Assembly: GCA_023435645.1 (NCBI GenBank)
Contig: JAEYRK010000026.1
Span: 8,483 to 72,482, forward strand
DNA length: 64,000 nt
Source: Bacillota bacterium
GTDB taxonomy: Bacteria; Bacillota; Clostridia; Lachnospirales; Lachnospiraceae
Reading direction: 5' to 3'
This document shows, piece by piece, positions 44,445-52,987 of the stretch; the stretch's first letter is position 1, and every line of letters begins with the position of its first letter. The notes beneath the pieces are model-generated. The model was not told where the DNA came from. It did not search any database and saw nothing but the letters and a program-made list of their open reading frames with translations. The position numbers were made by a program, and so were the translations under genes.

Positions 44445-47400
44445 TTACTTCACAAGCTTCAGCCTGCTGCCCTCCAGGCTTTTCTCAACCAGGAGCTTCT
44501 TATCGATTCTCTCCTTCAGCTCACTTACATGGGAAATGATACCGACGATCCGGTTGCCTGCCGTCAGGGCACTGAGGGCTTCGATGGCCTGCTCCAGGGA
44601 ATCACTATCGAGGGAGCCAAAACCCTCATCCACAAACATGGCATCCATCTCAATCCCACCGGCATAGCTCTGGATTACATCGGATAATCCCAGTGCCAGA
44701 GAAAGGGCAGCCTTAAAGGATTCCCCACCCGACAGGGATTTCACTGATCTGGCCTTTCCTGTGTAATAATCCATTACCTCCAGTTCCAGTCCGGCTGAGC
44801 TTCTTAAATCTGTGGCCTCCTTCTTTCTCTGTAAAACATATTGGTGATTGGACATCTGATAGAAGCGTTTATTGGCTTCATGAATTACCTTTTCAAAATA
44901 AAAGGCTTGGACATATTGTTCAAAGGCAAGCTTGCTCTTGCCGGACAGCTCTCCGCTGGCTGTTCGGGATAGCCCGCTGATCATGAGGTATTCCCTACGG
45001 AGCTTCTCCTGCTGCTGGTTTTGCTCTCCTACCCTGCGATATATGACTTCATTATTCTTCAGCCTGCTGAAGATAAGGCTGAGCTGATTACCAACCTCTT
45101 GGGATTGCTTGTTCCAGTCCTCTTGTATGAAGAGCAGCTGATTCAGATCCTGCTCCTCCCTGCCCTCTGTATTCTTCTTCAGCTGTAGGATTCTGTTATT
45201 CAAGGCCTCTACTGCCCTATGATAGGAATCCAAGGAATTTTTAAGGGTCAAAAGCTCCTCTTCTGTAAGGACCGCTTCCCGGTAAGCCGCTTCGTCAGCC
45301 TTTCCTCCCATTAGAAAGCCACCGTCAAACAATCTCTGTTCATACAGCTCTTTCGCATGACTACAATCCACAGACAGACTGTTATGCTTTCCAATATGAT
45401 CCGTAAGGAGCGCACCTATCCTTCCAAGTCCCAATTCACAATTACGCAAGGCCGACTCAGCAGCCGTCAGCTCCTCCTGAAGGATACTAAGCTCTGCCTT
45501 ACATGCTCGGACAGCAGCCTCAGCTTCTTCCTTCTGCACAAACCTAAGCTCCTTCTTTAATCCCTGGATGGATCCGATGCATCTGTTCAATTCGAGGCTT
45601 ACCGTATCATACTCCTCCCTGAGTTTTGTAATTCTCTCCTCAGATCTCTGAAGCTCCTTGGCAATCTCCGAAAGCCTTGCTGTAATAAGCTCCTTTCGGT
45701 GAACCTCCAGCTTAAGTCTTTCTCTTCTCTGCTCCAGCTCATGAAGGCCTTGCGTTGCTTCCGGAAGCTTCTCTTTTGCTAAACTTAAAATCCTATCTAC
45801 CATATCAACTTCTTGCTCGACAGACTCGGGAAGTATTAGGCTTGCCTCTTTGAACAAGGCTTGCTCCAGCGTTACCACCTTTGATTTCTGTGCTTCACAG
45901 CTTTGTCCGGCTGACTGTAGCTCATTCCTTGCTTTCTCAAGCTGAAGCTTCTCCCTGTTAAGGAGCTCCTCACTGGGTGCCCCTTCCGTAAGAGCCGCCC
46001 TCTGGGGATGCTCTGTCGAGCCACAGACGGGACAGGGCTTACCCGGCTTAAGGGCGATAGCTAAAATTCCCGCCTGCTCCCTGTAGAAGGATGCCTCCAT
46101 ATCCCCATAGGTCCTGCTCTGTTTCAGATAATTCGTTTCCGTCAGGTTATAATGCTCTGCTAAAGTCCCATAGAGCCTCTGTTCCACTTTGATTTGATCT
46201 GTTTCCTTCAGAAGCTTCTGCAGCTGCTCAAGGAAGGCCTTTTTCAGCTCCAGCTGAGTCTCACAGCTTGCCAGCGTCTTTTCAGAATCTGCAGCCTTTT
46301 CCAGCTCTGCGAGCCTTGTCACTTGCTCCTGTAGTAGCGCCTCCTTCACCTGAAGCAGGTCCCTCATTCGCTCCTCATATACCAGCTTTTTCTCCTCCAT
46401 CAGGCTGCGCTGCTTCTCCTGGGCGAGAAGCGCATCCTGCTTCTTCTCTTCCTCCTCCAGACGGGTGACTTCCTTCTTCAGGTCCTCTATCCTGAGTCGA
46501 CTTACTTCTTTCCTGCTAAGCTCCTCCTTCAGTCTTAGTTCGTCTGCCTCCAGCTGGCTCTTCTCTGCCTTTTCCCGTTCAATCGCCGTTTCCAGGGCTA
46601 TGAGTTCCCTATATTGCTTTCGATATGCTTCCTCAAAGGGCTGAACAAAGTGAAGCGCCTTCTCTCCCTTCCTGTACCGTTCTTCCTCCCTACACATCTC
46701 CTCTGCTGCCTGGGCTAGGGTAGATAATTCCTGCTCTGCTTCACCAAGCTCGGCAAACATCCGGTTAAATTGCACAGCCAAGGAATATTCGCCGGATATC
46801 TTCTCAAGCATATTCTTTATTTCCTTACTTTTTGCATGGGTCTCCTCGTACAGGTGCTGATCCGTATCCAGTAATTCCTTCAGCAATCCCATCATTTTCT
46901 CAACCTGATGGATATCTCCGAATTTTATAAATTCCTCTATCGCAGCCTTATGAATACTCTCCTTACTGCAGGAAATCCCACTTAGAAATTGTACGATTCC
47001 CCGATCAGTTTCCTCGCATTGATGCCTCAGTCTTGCAGCCATTTCCTTCAGCTTCATCTGAAGAAGGGCATACCTCTGGGTTTGAAACACCTTACGAAAG
47101 ATCATTCCCCTCTCATCACTGCCTGCTGTCAACAGCTGGAGGAATTCTCCCTGTGCAATCATGGAGATTTGCTTATACTGCCTCCAATCTATCCCCAAAA
47201 GCTCCGTAATAGCCTGAGTCACCTGGGCATAACCGCTGATGACCCGCTTGTCGGGAAGTATCAAGGTAGCATTATTCTTCTGTTCCGTAGTTCCGCTGCC
47301 CCGCTTCTTCGATCTTAGGTAGCTGGGATTTCGGAGTACCCGGTATTCACCCTGATGGTGGAGAAAGGTTAGCTCCACATAGGTTTCTTCTTCCTCCTCC

Positions 47401-47612
47401 GCATAATCGCTGCGAAAGGAATCTGCCGTCCGGTTCTCACCGCTGGCATTTCCGTAGAGGGCAAAGGAGATTGCATCGAATATGGTGGTCTTTCCTGATC
47501 CGGTATCCCCATTGATCAGAAACAGACCGCTGGGTCCCAATTCGGAGAAGGGTACCTCTACAACCCCTCGAAATGGTCCGAAGGCACTCATGACTAGCTT
47601 AATCGGTTTCAT
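44445..47612 (-). CDS. sbcC: Exonuclease SbcC (Rad50-like ATPase)
   Basis: 1055 residues. The large SMC-like subunit of the SbcCD nuclease that opens hairpins and processes blocked DNA ends. Walker A FLINGDTGSGKTTIFDAISF at about 31-50, long coiled coils, the zinc hook KPCPVCGSTEHP near residue 525, second coil, and the ABC signature SLSGGESFKAALSLALGLSD plus Walker B MDAMFVDEGFGSLD near the C-terminus. The ATG overlaps the sbcD stop by 4 bp, so the pair is coupled. Confidence 0.97.
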   Translation of the reverse strand: MKPIKLVMSAFGPFRGVVEVPFSELGPSGLFLINGDTGSGKTTIFDAISFALYGNASGENRTADSFRSDYAEEEEETYVELTFLHHQGEYRVLRNPSYLRSKKRGSGTTEQKNNATLILPDKRVISGYAQVTQAITELLGIDWRQYKQISMIAQGEFLQLLTAGSDERGMIFRKVFQTQRYALLQMKLKEMAARLRHQCEETDRGIVQFLSGISCSKESIHKAAIEEFIKFGDIHQVEKMMGLLKELLDTDQHLYEETHAKSKEIKNMLEKISGEYSLAVQFNRMFAELGEAEQELSTLAQAAEEMCREEERYRKGEKALHFVQPFEEAYRKQYRELIALETAIEREKAEKSQLEADELRLKEELSRKEVSRLRIEDLKKEVTRLEEEEKKQDALLAQEKQRSLMEEKKLVYEERMRDLLQVKEALLQEQVTRLAELEKAADSEKTLASCETQLELKKAFLEQLQKLLKETDQIKVEQRLYGTLAEHYNLTETNYLKQSRTYGDMEASFYREQAGILAIALKPGKPCPVCGSTEHPQRAALTEGAPSEELLNREKLQLEKARNELQSAGQSCEAQKSKVVTLEQALFKEASLILPESVEQEVDMVDRILSLAKEKLPEATQGLHELEQRRERLKLEVHRKELITARLSEIAKELQRSEERITKLREEYDTVSLELNRCIGSIQGLKKELRFVQKEEAEAAVRACKAELSILQEELTAAESALRNCELGLGRIGALLTDHIGKHNSLSVDCSHAKELYEQRLFDGGFLMGGKADEAAYREAVLTEEELLTLKNSLDSYHRAVEALNNRILQLKKNTEGREEQDLNQLLFIQEDWNKQSQEVGNQLSLIFSRLKNNEVIYRRVGEQNQQQEKLRREYLMISGLSRTASGELSGKSKLAFEQYVQAFYFEKVIHEANKRFYQMSNHQYVLQRKKEATDLRSSAGLELEVMDYYTGKARSVKSLSGGESFKAALSLALGLSDVIQSYAGGIEMDAMFVDEGFGSLDSDSLEQAIEALSALTAGNRIVGIISHVSELKERIDKKLLVEKSLEGSRLKLVK

Positions 47613-48754
47613 TCCATATCACCTACCATTTCTTCAAGGAGCTTCTCCATGAGGGCTCTTTGTTCTGTATTCATCGGTTGATTATTCTGACCTTCATAAA
47701 ATTCCTCAAATAGCTCAAGAGCGCTCCGCTCCTCAATCCTCGCAGCAGCAAGTAAGGCTTCCGCATTCCATGCCGTCCTGCTATTTTCAAAGTCCAGTCT
47801 CATGATATTCGGATATACGCTGCGAAGCTTTCCTATGGCGTCATAGATTTCCTCCTCATCTGTCAGAGTCGCATGGATATAATCCATGGTATTTGCCTGA
47901 CTATAGATCCTCGGATCCGTCAGCGCCTGGATCGGACCCTTGATTTCCCGCAGATCCCGAAGTGGCTGGAGCGGTATCTTTGTAAAGCTCACCTCTGACT
48001 TCTTTCCCAGCTCCAGTAGAGTAACTGACTTTATCTGTCGTGCCTCCGAGAAGGAGTATTTCAGGGGAGATCCTCCATAGCGAATCGTATCCCTGCCAAT
48101 CCCCTGAGGTCCATGCAAATGTCCCAGGGCCACATAATCAAAGGCTCTAAAGACAGAGGCATCGATATTGTCCAGCCCCCCGATTGAGACAGTTTCTGAG
48201 TCACATTGCTCCGGCTGTGTGTCTCCGCTTGTGACGAACTGGTGAGCCACCAGTATATTTCTCTCTGCCGCATCCACTTCTCCCTGCTGAAGAATTACCT
48301 CCACCGCCTCCTGATAGGTCACAACCTCAGGGAAATAGCGCCTGACCAGAGCCGGCTTTACAAAGGGCAGCAGATAGATCTGTAAGGGACCATGCTCGTC
48401 CGTTACAGTAATCTTCTCCAGATACCCCTGATAGGTACCGGCGATATGAATTCTGTTGGCCGTAAGGATTCTGCCGCCAAAATCAAGCCTTTCTGAGGAA
48501 TCGTGATTTCCGCTTACCATAAATACCTCCAGGTTTCTTAAGTAAAGCTCTGTTAAGAACCAATCGAAGAGCATGACAGCTTCTACACTGGGAATACCCT
48601 TATCATAGATATCACCGGCAATCAGGATTCCCTGCGGCTGATACTCCTCTGTGATATGAAGAATCTGACGGAGGATATACTGCTGATCCTCAATCATTGA
48701 AAACTCGTTTACCTTCTTCCCAATATGTAAATCCGATGTATGTAATAATCTCAT
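47609..48754 (-). CDS. sbcD: Exonuclease SbcD (Mre11-like nuclease)
   Basis: 381 residues from ATG 48754 (MRLLHTSDLHIGK), with AGGGGAA upstream; the frame starting at 48796 adds 14 unlikely residues. Calcineurin-like phosphoesterase motifs: TSDLHIG, ILIAGDIYDKG, VSGNHDSSERL, LVAHQFVTSG and YVALGHLHGPQ. The C-terminal capping domain follows. Partner of SbcC directly downstream (4-bp overlap). Confidence 0.96.
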   Translation of the reverse strand: MRLLHTSDLHIGKKVNEFSMIEDQQYILRQILHITEEYQPQGILIAGDIYDKGIPSVEAVMLFDWFLTELYLRNLEVFMVSGNHDSSERLDFGGRILTANRIHIAGTYQGYLEKITVTDEHGPLQIYLLPFVKPALVRRYFPEVVTYQEAVEVILQQGEVDAAERNILVAHQFVTSGDTQPEQCDSETVSIGGLDNIDASVFRAFDYVALGHLHGPQGIGRDTIRYGGSPLKYSFSEARQIKSVTLLELGKKSEVSFTKIPLQPLRDLREIKGPIQALTDPRIYSQANTMDYIHATLTDEEEIYDAIGKLRSVYPNIMRLDFENSRTAWNAEALLAAARIEERSALELFEEFYEGQNNQPMNTEQRALMEKLLEEMVGDME

Positions 48755-48972
48755 ATTTTTCCCCTGTTCTTCCATCCGGATATGATGTATTCTCATTGCT
48801 TACGTCAGCGGCAGCTGATTATGTCCCATAGCGCTATCTTCCCTTTCATTTTACTATATTCTCCGGAAATTGTACAAGTACTTCATCTTATGTTATACAG
48901 TTATGATAAACAGTGAATCGAAGCGATAACGGCAATTCCACCTGTCAGGCACTCCCCCTTAGTCAAAGTATC

Positions 48973-49224
48973 CTAGGGATGCAGTAATCCCCACTCCTGA
49001 AATTTCAGGTCTAGCTGTTTTTTGATGCTGTCAGGCAACTCATCCTCTAGCCTTAGCTGTAATGCTTCTGCCAGCTCCTCCGCATGCAGGACCTGAAGAA
49101 GATATTTGGTTTCATAGATGCCAAAGAGCATATTCCACCCTGATACAGTATTGGTGATACGGTATAACGGTAAGTCGTTATTATTAGCTTCAACTTTTGT
49201 GATTATCAAATGTTTGATGAGCAT
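48973..49224 (-). CDS. Small hypothetical protein
   Basis: 83 residues, preceded by an excellent GAGGAGGAAGG site, so the frame is very likely translated. It has a beta-then-helix look (IKHLIITKVEANN, YRITNTVSGWNMLFGIYETK, then acidic helix HAEELAEALQLRLEDELP). No Cys, signal peptide or known motif. It starts just after the terminator of the two-component operon. Family not recognised. Confidence 0.6.
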   Translation of the reverse strand: MLIKHLIITKVEANNNDLPLYRITNTVSGWNMLFGIYETKYLLQVLHAEELAEALQLRLEDELPDSIKKQLDLKFQEWGLLHP

Positions 49225-49256
49225 AACCTTCCTCCTCTATGTATCATCCAATAAAC

Positions 49257-49303
49257 AAAGGTTCATCCCTGTCCCGTACTTACCGAAACAATGATGAACC
49301 CTT
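49257..49303 (-). terminator. Terminator of the two-component/micropeptide operon
   Basis: GGTTCATC and GATGAACC form an 8-bp stem (extended by AAG/CTT with a bulge), followed on the minus strand by TTTGTTTATT. Lies about 60 bp beyond the stop of the 18-residue ORF. Confidence 0.7.
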
Positions 49304-49359
49304 ATCTAGAGGCATCGAATTAACGATTCCTCATATATATACATTTTCCCCACAGCTAG

Positions 49360-49416
49360 CTATTTAATACCAAAAATCCACTTAATCAAATCATAAAACC
49401 CATAAGCTACCATCAT
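49360..49416 (-). CDS. 18-residue micropeptide gene, delta-toxin/PSM-like
   Basis: ATG at 49416, TAG at 49360; translation MMVAYGFYDLIKWIFGIK. A run of seven G ends six bases before the ATG and can serve as ribosome site. The peptide is hydrophobic with Asp and two Lys placed to give an amphipathic helix; DLIKWI resembles DLVKWI of staphylococcal delta-hemolysin, a peptide made under AgrA control. It has no Cys, so it is not a normal AgrD. Located downstream of an AgrA/AgrC-like pair and just after LytTR-like direct repeats. Too short to confirm by sequence alone; could also be chance. Confidence 0.45.
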   Translation of the reverse strand: MMVAYGFYDLIKWIFGIK

Positions 49417-49422
49417 ATTTAT

Positions 49423-49462
49423 CCCCCCCATAAGCTATAAATATCATAGCTAATAGGGGGGG
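49423..49462 (-). promoter_or_regulatory. Hairpin hiding the micropeptide ribosome binding site
   Basis: On the minus strand CCCCCCC (49456-49462) pairs with GGGGGGG (49423-49429), with AGCTAT/ATAGCT inside. The G run is the only ribosome site of the ORF at 49416, so folding would block translation. Both 7-base runs could vary in length by slippage. Confidence 0.6.
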
Positions 49463-49472
49463 TTCAATTTTC

Positions 49473-49503
49473 ATGTCGTGAACTACATATTTATGTCGTG
49501 AAC
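49473..49503. promoter_or_regulatory. Paired direct repeats, LytTR-type binding site candidate
   Basis: ATGTCGTGAAC occurs at 49473-49483 and 49493-49503 (20-bp period; GTTCACGACAT on the minus strand). LytTR regulators bind two short direct repeats on one face of DNA roughly two turns apart, near the -35 box. A weak promoter (TTGAAC, 18 bp, TATTTA on the minus strand) follows directly towards the 18-residue ORF. Confidence 0.55.
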
Positions 49504-49550
49504 GATAAGCCAACTCCGTAGCCGCACAAGATAGTAAGTATATTTTTCAT
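49491..49550 (-). CDS. 19-residue micro-ORF overlapping the kinase stop
   Basis: The kinase stop TGA and this ATG overlap (TGATG). Translation MKNILTILCGYGVGLSFTT, then TAA at 49491. A hydrophobic start with one Cys; the frame is consistent with translational coupling, but there is no strong ribosome site. It might be a signal-peptide-like precursor or merely chance. Low certainty. Confidence 0.3.
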   Translation of the reverse strand: MKNILTILCGYGVGLSFTT

Positions 49551-50902
49551 CACTTCTCTATCGTGGTAAACGCTTCCTGCAGAAAGATCTCCACCCGGAA
49601 TATACCCTCGAGATTATTGAATCTTACATGGCCTTGGTTACGCTGTACCGCATCCTGAATATTGCGGATTCCAAAGCCATGATTTTGCTTCTCACTTTTT
49701 GTAGTTCCCTTCCCCAGTAGATTAAGATCCACTGGCCCTAGAACTGGATTTTCCACTGAGAGATATATGCTGTCCTGTTTCTTTCCAACGGTTAATTTGA
49801 TGCTTCTGTTATCCTCATGCTCCAGCTGTTTACAGGCCTCTATGGCATTCATTATGGTATTACTTAATATTGTACATAAATCTATATCTGCTACCCCGAT
49901 GTCTCTGGGTAGCGTCCCCTCAAGGGCTATTTGAATACTTTCTTTTTCTGCTATTGTGAAAAGATAGCTTAGCATTGCATCTACGATATCATTGCCGCAA
50001 TGAATTCTATCTGGAAATAGTCCGTTCACCACCGAGGAAACCTCCGTGATATATCTGGCCAATTCTTCAAACTTTTGCTGCTCTGACAATACTCTCATAC
50101 AGCCAATATAGGACATCAAATCGTGTTTAAACCTTCTTAGCTCCTGATCATTGGCCAGAATATTCGTATAATAGCTCTTCTGGATATTCAGATACATATC
50201 CTTCAGCTGGTTTTGCAGCCGGTAATTCTTCCTGGTATCATTTACCCAAATGAAGGCTACCGAACCAATGATATAAATAATACAGACCATGGTAACGCTG
50301 AACACAGCCACCTTGTCGAACAGAGGATTGACCGACTCCATTGATCGGGATAGCTGTACAAAGGATAATACCAGAGCACAGCAGAGCAGCCCCGGCATCC
50401 CCAAGACCAGATTACGAAAGTTAATCGTTTTAACCCAAGGATATTGCTTCTTCCGAAGACTCTGAAGCATCCATGATATGGCAATTACTAGGCTAATATT
50501 AATCAGAATGACAAGTATACGCCAGGAATAGGTATTCCAGAAAAAGGATTCCTTATAATCGAGTAAAATGGAGAATAGGGATGTAATTAGAGTATAAATG
50601 ATATAATTGGAGATATATGCTATGAAGAACATGAGAGACTTTTTCAGAAAGGATTCCTGAACGAGAATCCAAACCAGAATGAGTTCCATCATGAGGCAGA
50701 CCGGGGGTAGATTATTTTGATGACCCTTCAAGATCATAAATGCAAATAGTAATGTAATCGCTCCTGATGCAAGCACATAGGGCAGTATCGCTTTTCTTAG
50801 CCTGCAAGCAAGAATCCCCCCCATAAGGAGAAGGGAATTCATAAACTCCAAATGTTCAATTAGCGTTACATAAATGAGATCAGCCGGTGCCAAATCAAAC
50901 AA
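49550..50902 (-). CDS. GHKL-type sensor histidine kinase, AgrC-like
   Basis: 450 residues. Six or seven membrane helices in the first 225 residues, then a dimerisation helix with the phospho-accepting His in RRFKHDLMSYIG (about H260) and a GHKL ATPase domain: N-box LCTILSNTIMNAIEACKQ, G-box GKGTTKSEKQNHGFGIRNIQ. This is the AgrC/ComD/VirS kinase type that usually detects peptide signals. Overlaps the regulator gene by 8 bp. No agrB-type processing protease is in the neighbourhood. Confidence 0.93.
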   Translation of the reverse strand: MFDLAPADLIYVTLIEHLEFMNSLLLMGGILACRLRKAILPYVLASGAITLLFAFMILKGHQNNLPPVCLMMELILVWILVQESFLKKSLMFFIAYISNYIIYTLITSLFSILLDYKESFFWNTYSWRILVILINISLVIAISWMLQSLRKKQYPWVKTINFRNLVLGMPGLLCCALVLSFVQLSRSMESVNPLFDKVAVFSVTMVCIIYIIGSVAFIWVNDTRKNYRLQNQLKDMYLNIQKSYYTNILANDQELRRFKHDLMSYIGCMRVLSEQQKFEELARYITEVSSVVNGLFPDRIHCGNDIVDAMLSYLFTIAEKESIQIALEGTLPRDIGVADIDLCTILSNTIMNAIEACKQLEHEDNRSIKLTVGKKQDSIYLSVENPVLGPVDLNLLGKGTTKSEKQNHGFGIRNIQDAVQRNQGHVRFNNLEGIFRVEIFLQEAFTTIEK

Positions 50903-51590
50903 CCTTTCTTCTTAAATAATCCATATACTGGTCCTTAAAATTCTGCGCTTTGCCTCTGCTGAGCTTGATTGTAACTCCGTTGTCCATTAAGATATGATTT
51001 GCCGCCCGCTTCACATGCCCCAAATTGATGATATAGGATTTATGGATGCGGCAAAAATCCCGTCCCGATAGGCAGACTTCCCATTCTGCCATATTTCTTC
51101 TAATCAGGTATTCCCTCTCCTGAGTTACTATGATAGTATACTTATCCTCGGCTTTAATATATAGGATGCTTTTTGCTTTTAAAAAGGGCTGCTGCTTATC
51201 ATCCGTAGAGACAATAAAATTCTCATCATACTCTCGCAGTGCCTGATCCATCAGCTTATAAAATTTCTCCCTGATTACCGGCTTACTTAAGTAACCGTAT
51301 ACCTGCTTTCCGAAGGCTTCCTGCATAAACTGCAGATGATTGGTAATAAAGATAATGATGATATCCTGCCGGTTCTTTTGAAGCTGCTCCTTCACCTCAA
51401 TCCCATTCATTCCCTCCATTTCAATATCAAGAAGTAATAGATTGATGTCTCCGGTATAGGATAGAAATTGATCCCCTGATTGAAATAGGATTATCTCACC
51501 TGCTGCCTTTCGGTCCTTAAGGTAGTCCCTGCATAGTGTATGAATACTATCACGATATGCTCTGGTATCGTCACAAACCGCAATCCTCAT
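50895..51590 (-). CDS. LytTR-family response regulator, AgrA-like
   Basis: 231 residues. The receiver domain has phospho-acceptor D55 (LLLLDIEMEGMNG), acidic pair CDD at 6-8 and the conserved Lys in YGYLSKPV near 105. The LytTR DNA-binding domain covers about 130-230 (KSILYIKAEDKYTIIVT, CRIHKSYIINLGHVKRAAN, VTIKLSRGKAQNFKDQY). LytTR proteins bind paired direct repeats; a matching pair lies 1.4 kb downstream, past the kinase gene. Start ATG near 51590; little leader is visible. Confidence 0.95.
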   Translation of the reverse strand: MRIAVCDDTRAYRDSIHTLCRDYLKDRKAAGEIILFQSGDQFLSYTGDINLLLLDIEMEGMNGIEVKEQLQKNRQDIIIIFITNHLQFMQEAFGKQVYGYLSKPVIREKFYKLMDQALREYDENFIVSTDDKQQPFLKAKSILYIKAEDKYTIIVTQEREYLIRRNMAEWEVCLSGRDFCRIHKSYIINLGHVKRAANHILMDNGVTIKLSRGKAQNFKDQYMDYLRRKVV

Positions 51591-51741
51591 AAATAGTCTC
51601 CATTCCTACTTTTTCCTAATGCTATGATTCATTATACTAAATTAAACTATTTTGTCAATTAATGTTATTCTATCTGCTAGTGAATCATAAAATAAACATG
51701 AAATTACATCATTAGCAAACAGATTATCCTTCCGTAACTAC

Positions 51742-51772
51742 AAAAAAAATGAAGTCCATCGACTTCATTTTC
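51742..51772 (-). terminator. Terminator of tRNA-Gln
   Basis: AAAATGAAGTC/GACTTCATTTT stem with a 4-base loop, followed by T residues on the minus strand, seven bases after the tRNA 3' end. Confidence 0.85.
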
Positions 51773-51778
51773 TATGAG

Positions 51779-51850
51779 CAGGGGTATAAGGATTCGAACC
51801 TTAAGATGCTGGAGTCAGAGTCCAGTGCCTTACCGTTTGGCGATACCCCT
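51779..51850 (-). tRNA. tRNA-Gln (CTG anticodon)
   Basis: Minus-strand cloverleaf of 72 bases. Acceptor arms AGGGGTA/TACCCCT, D-loop CCAAACGGTAAGG, anticodon stem CTGGA/TCCAG with loop CTCTGAC giving anticodon CTG, and T-arm GGTTCGAATCC. 3' CCA is not encoded. The TTG-reading Gln tRNA is not in this window. Confidence 0.93.
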
Positions 51851-51971
51851 AGGTATTCAGTTTGTCCGGTGTTTCAACCGCCACGAATGATATTATAACC
51901 CATAGCAAATTAATTATCAAGTATAAATTTTATTTTTTTCAAACCAGTTTCTGCCAAGCCTCTGTCATGCA

Positions 51972-52778
51972 TTAGACACCTTCCAGCCCTAACAAATCAA
52001 GTGCATTCCTGTAAAGAATTCTCTCTGCTTCCTCCTTCGGAAGCTCCAGCCTCAGAAACTGCTCCAAGGCTTCTCCCTGGTCATCCCAAGGGGAATCACT
52101 GGCAAACAGGATACGGTCCGCCCCATGGTTCTCTATGATTCTAAGGAGCTGGCTGTCAGGAATTCTACCCAAGGAGTAACTGATATCAAAATAAATACTC
52201 CGACCTACGAGATATTCCTCCACCTCATCCCAGAGCTGATATCCTCCGGTGTGGGCAAGAACTAGCTTTGCCTCCGGCCGGTCCATCCTCTCAAGCATAG
52301 GAATAATTCGTTTCGGGGTACAGTGAATCGGATCGGGAAGACCGATATCCAGTCCCGCATGAAGCAGGGTAATGAGTCCCAGCTCAGAAGCATAATCAAT
52401 GATTCTAACCATCTTCGGATCGTCAACGAAGGTTTTCTGATAATCTGGATGGAGCTTAATGCCAGGTAGCCCAAGCCCCTTTATCCTATCAAGGCCCTCC
52501 CTGTAATCCATCATATCCGGATGAATTCCTCCGAAGGAAATGATACCATCCTTACCGGTGATCTCCGCTGCAAAGGCATTGACGGTAGTAAATTGTTCCG
52601 GTCTTGTCACAACCGGCATAACTACAGAGACATCAATACGGTTCTTCTTCATGGAAGCCAGCAGGCCTGCGCGTGTGCCATCCGAAGCTGCCTTGACATT
52701 CCCTTCCTCCTCTAAGAACTCCATTGTTTTCTTAGCAATTTGATCCGGAAAGATGTGTGTATGAAAATCAATTACCAT
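51972..52778 (-). CDS. Amidohydrolase family protein (TIM-barrel metal hydrolase)
   Basis: 268 residues. The N-terminal metal motif is DFHTHIF, followed by FGGIHPDM, GIKLHPDYQ, LVLAHTGGYQ and FASDSPWDD with the late metal-binding Asp. This is the amidohydrolase_2 superfamily, which includes decarboxylases, lactonases and deacetylases; the reaction here cannot be assigned. Monocistronic, minus strand. GGAGGGAGAG precedes the ATG. Confidence 0.85.
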   Translation of the reverse strand: MVIDFHTHIFPDQIAKKTMEFLEEEGNVKAASDGTRAGLLASMKKNRIDVSVVMPVVTRPEQFTTVNAFAAEITGKDGIISFGGIHPDMMDYREGLDRIKGLGLPGIKLHPDYQKTFVDDPKMVRIIDYASELGLITLLHAGLDIGLPDPIHCTPKRIIPMLERMDRPEAKLVLAHTGGYQLWDEVEEYLVGRSIYFDISYSLGRIPDSQLLRIIENHGADRILFASDSPWDDQGEALEQFLRLELPKEEAERILYRNALDLLGLEGV

Positions 52779-52987
52779 CTGCTCTCCCTCCTTATTCCGA
52801 GCGGTCCTCTTTTCAGTAGTCCTTTTCTAGCGGTCCATTTTCAGTTGTCCTTATCACAATTTCTGTTTAAAAAGGGGATCTCTCTGGTTTACCCATTTCT
52901 GATTTGTCCATTCGATTGTCTACTCTGATTGTCTTTCTCTAGTTCGAGGCAAGCTCCTCTCAATTCTCTAGACCTGCTGCCCTGATC

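Noticed and set aside
49491..49550. Classical agrD precursor
   Set aside because: The 19-residue ORF lacks the acidic C-terminal tail of AgrD and there is no agrB; kept only as a low-confidence micro-ORF.
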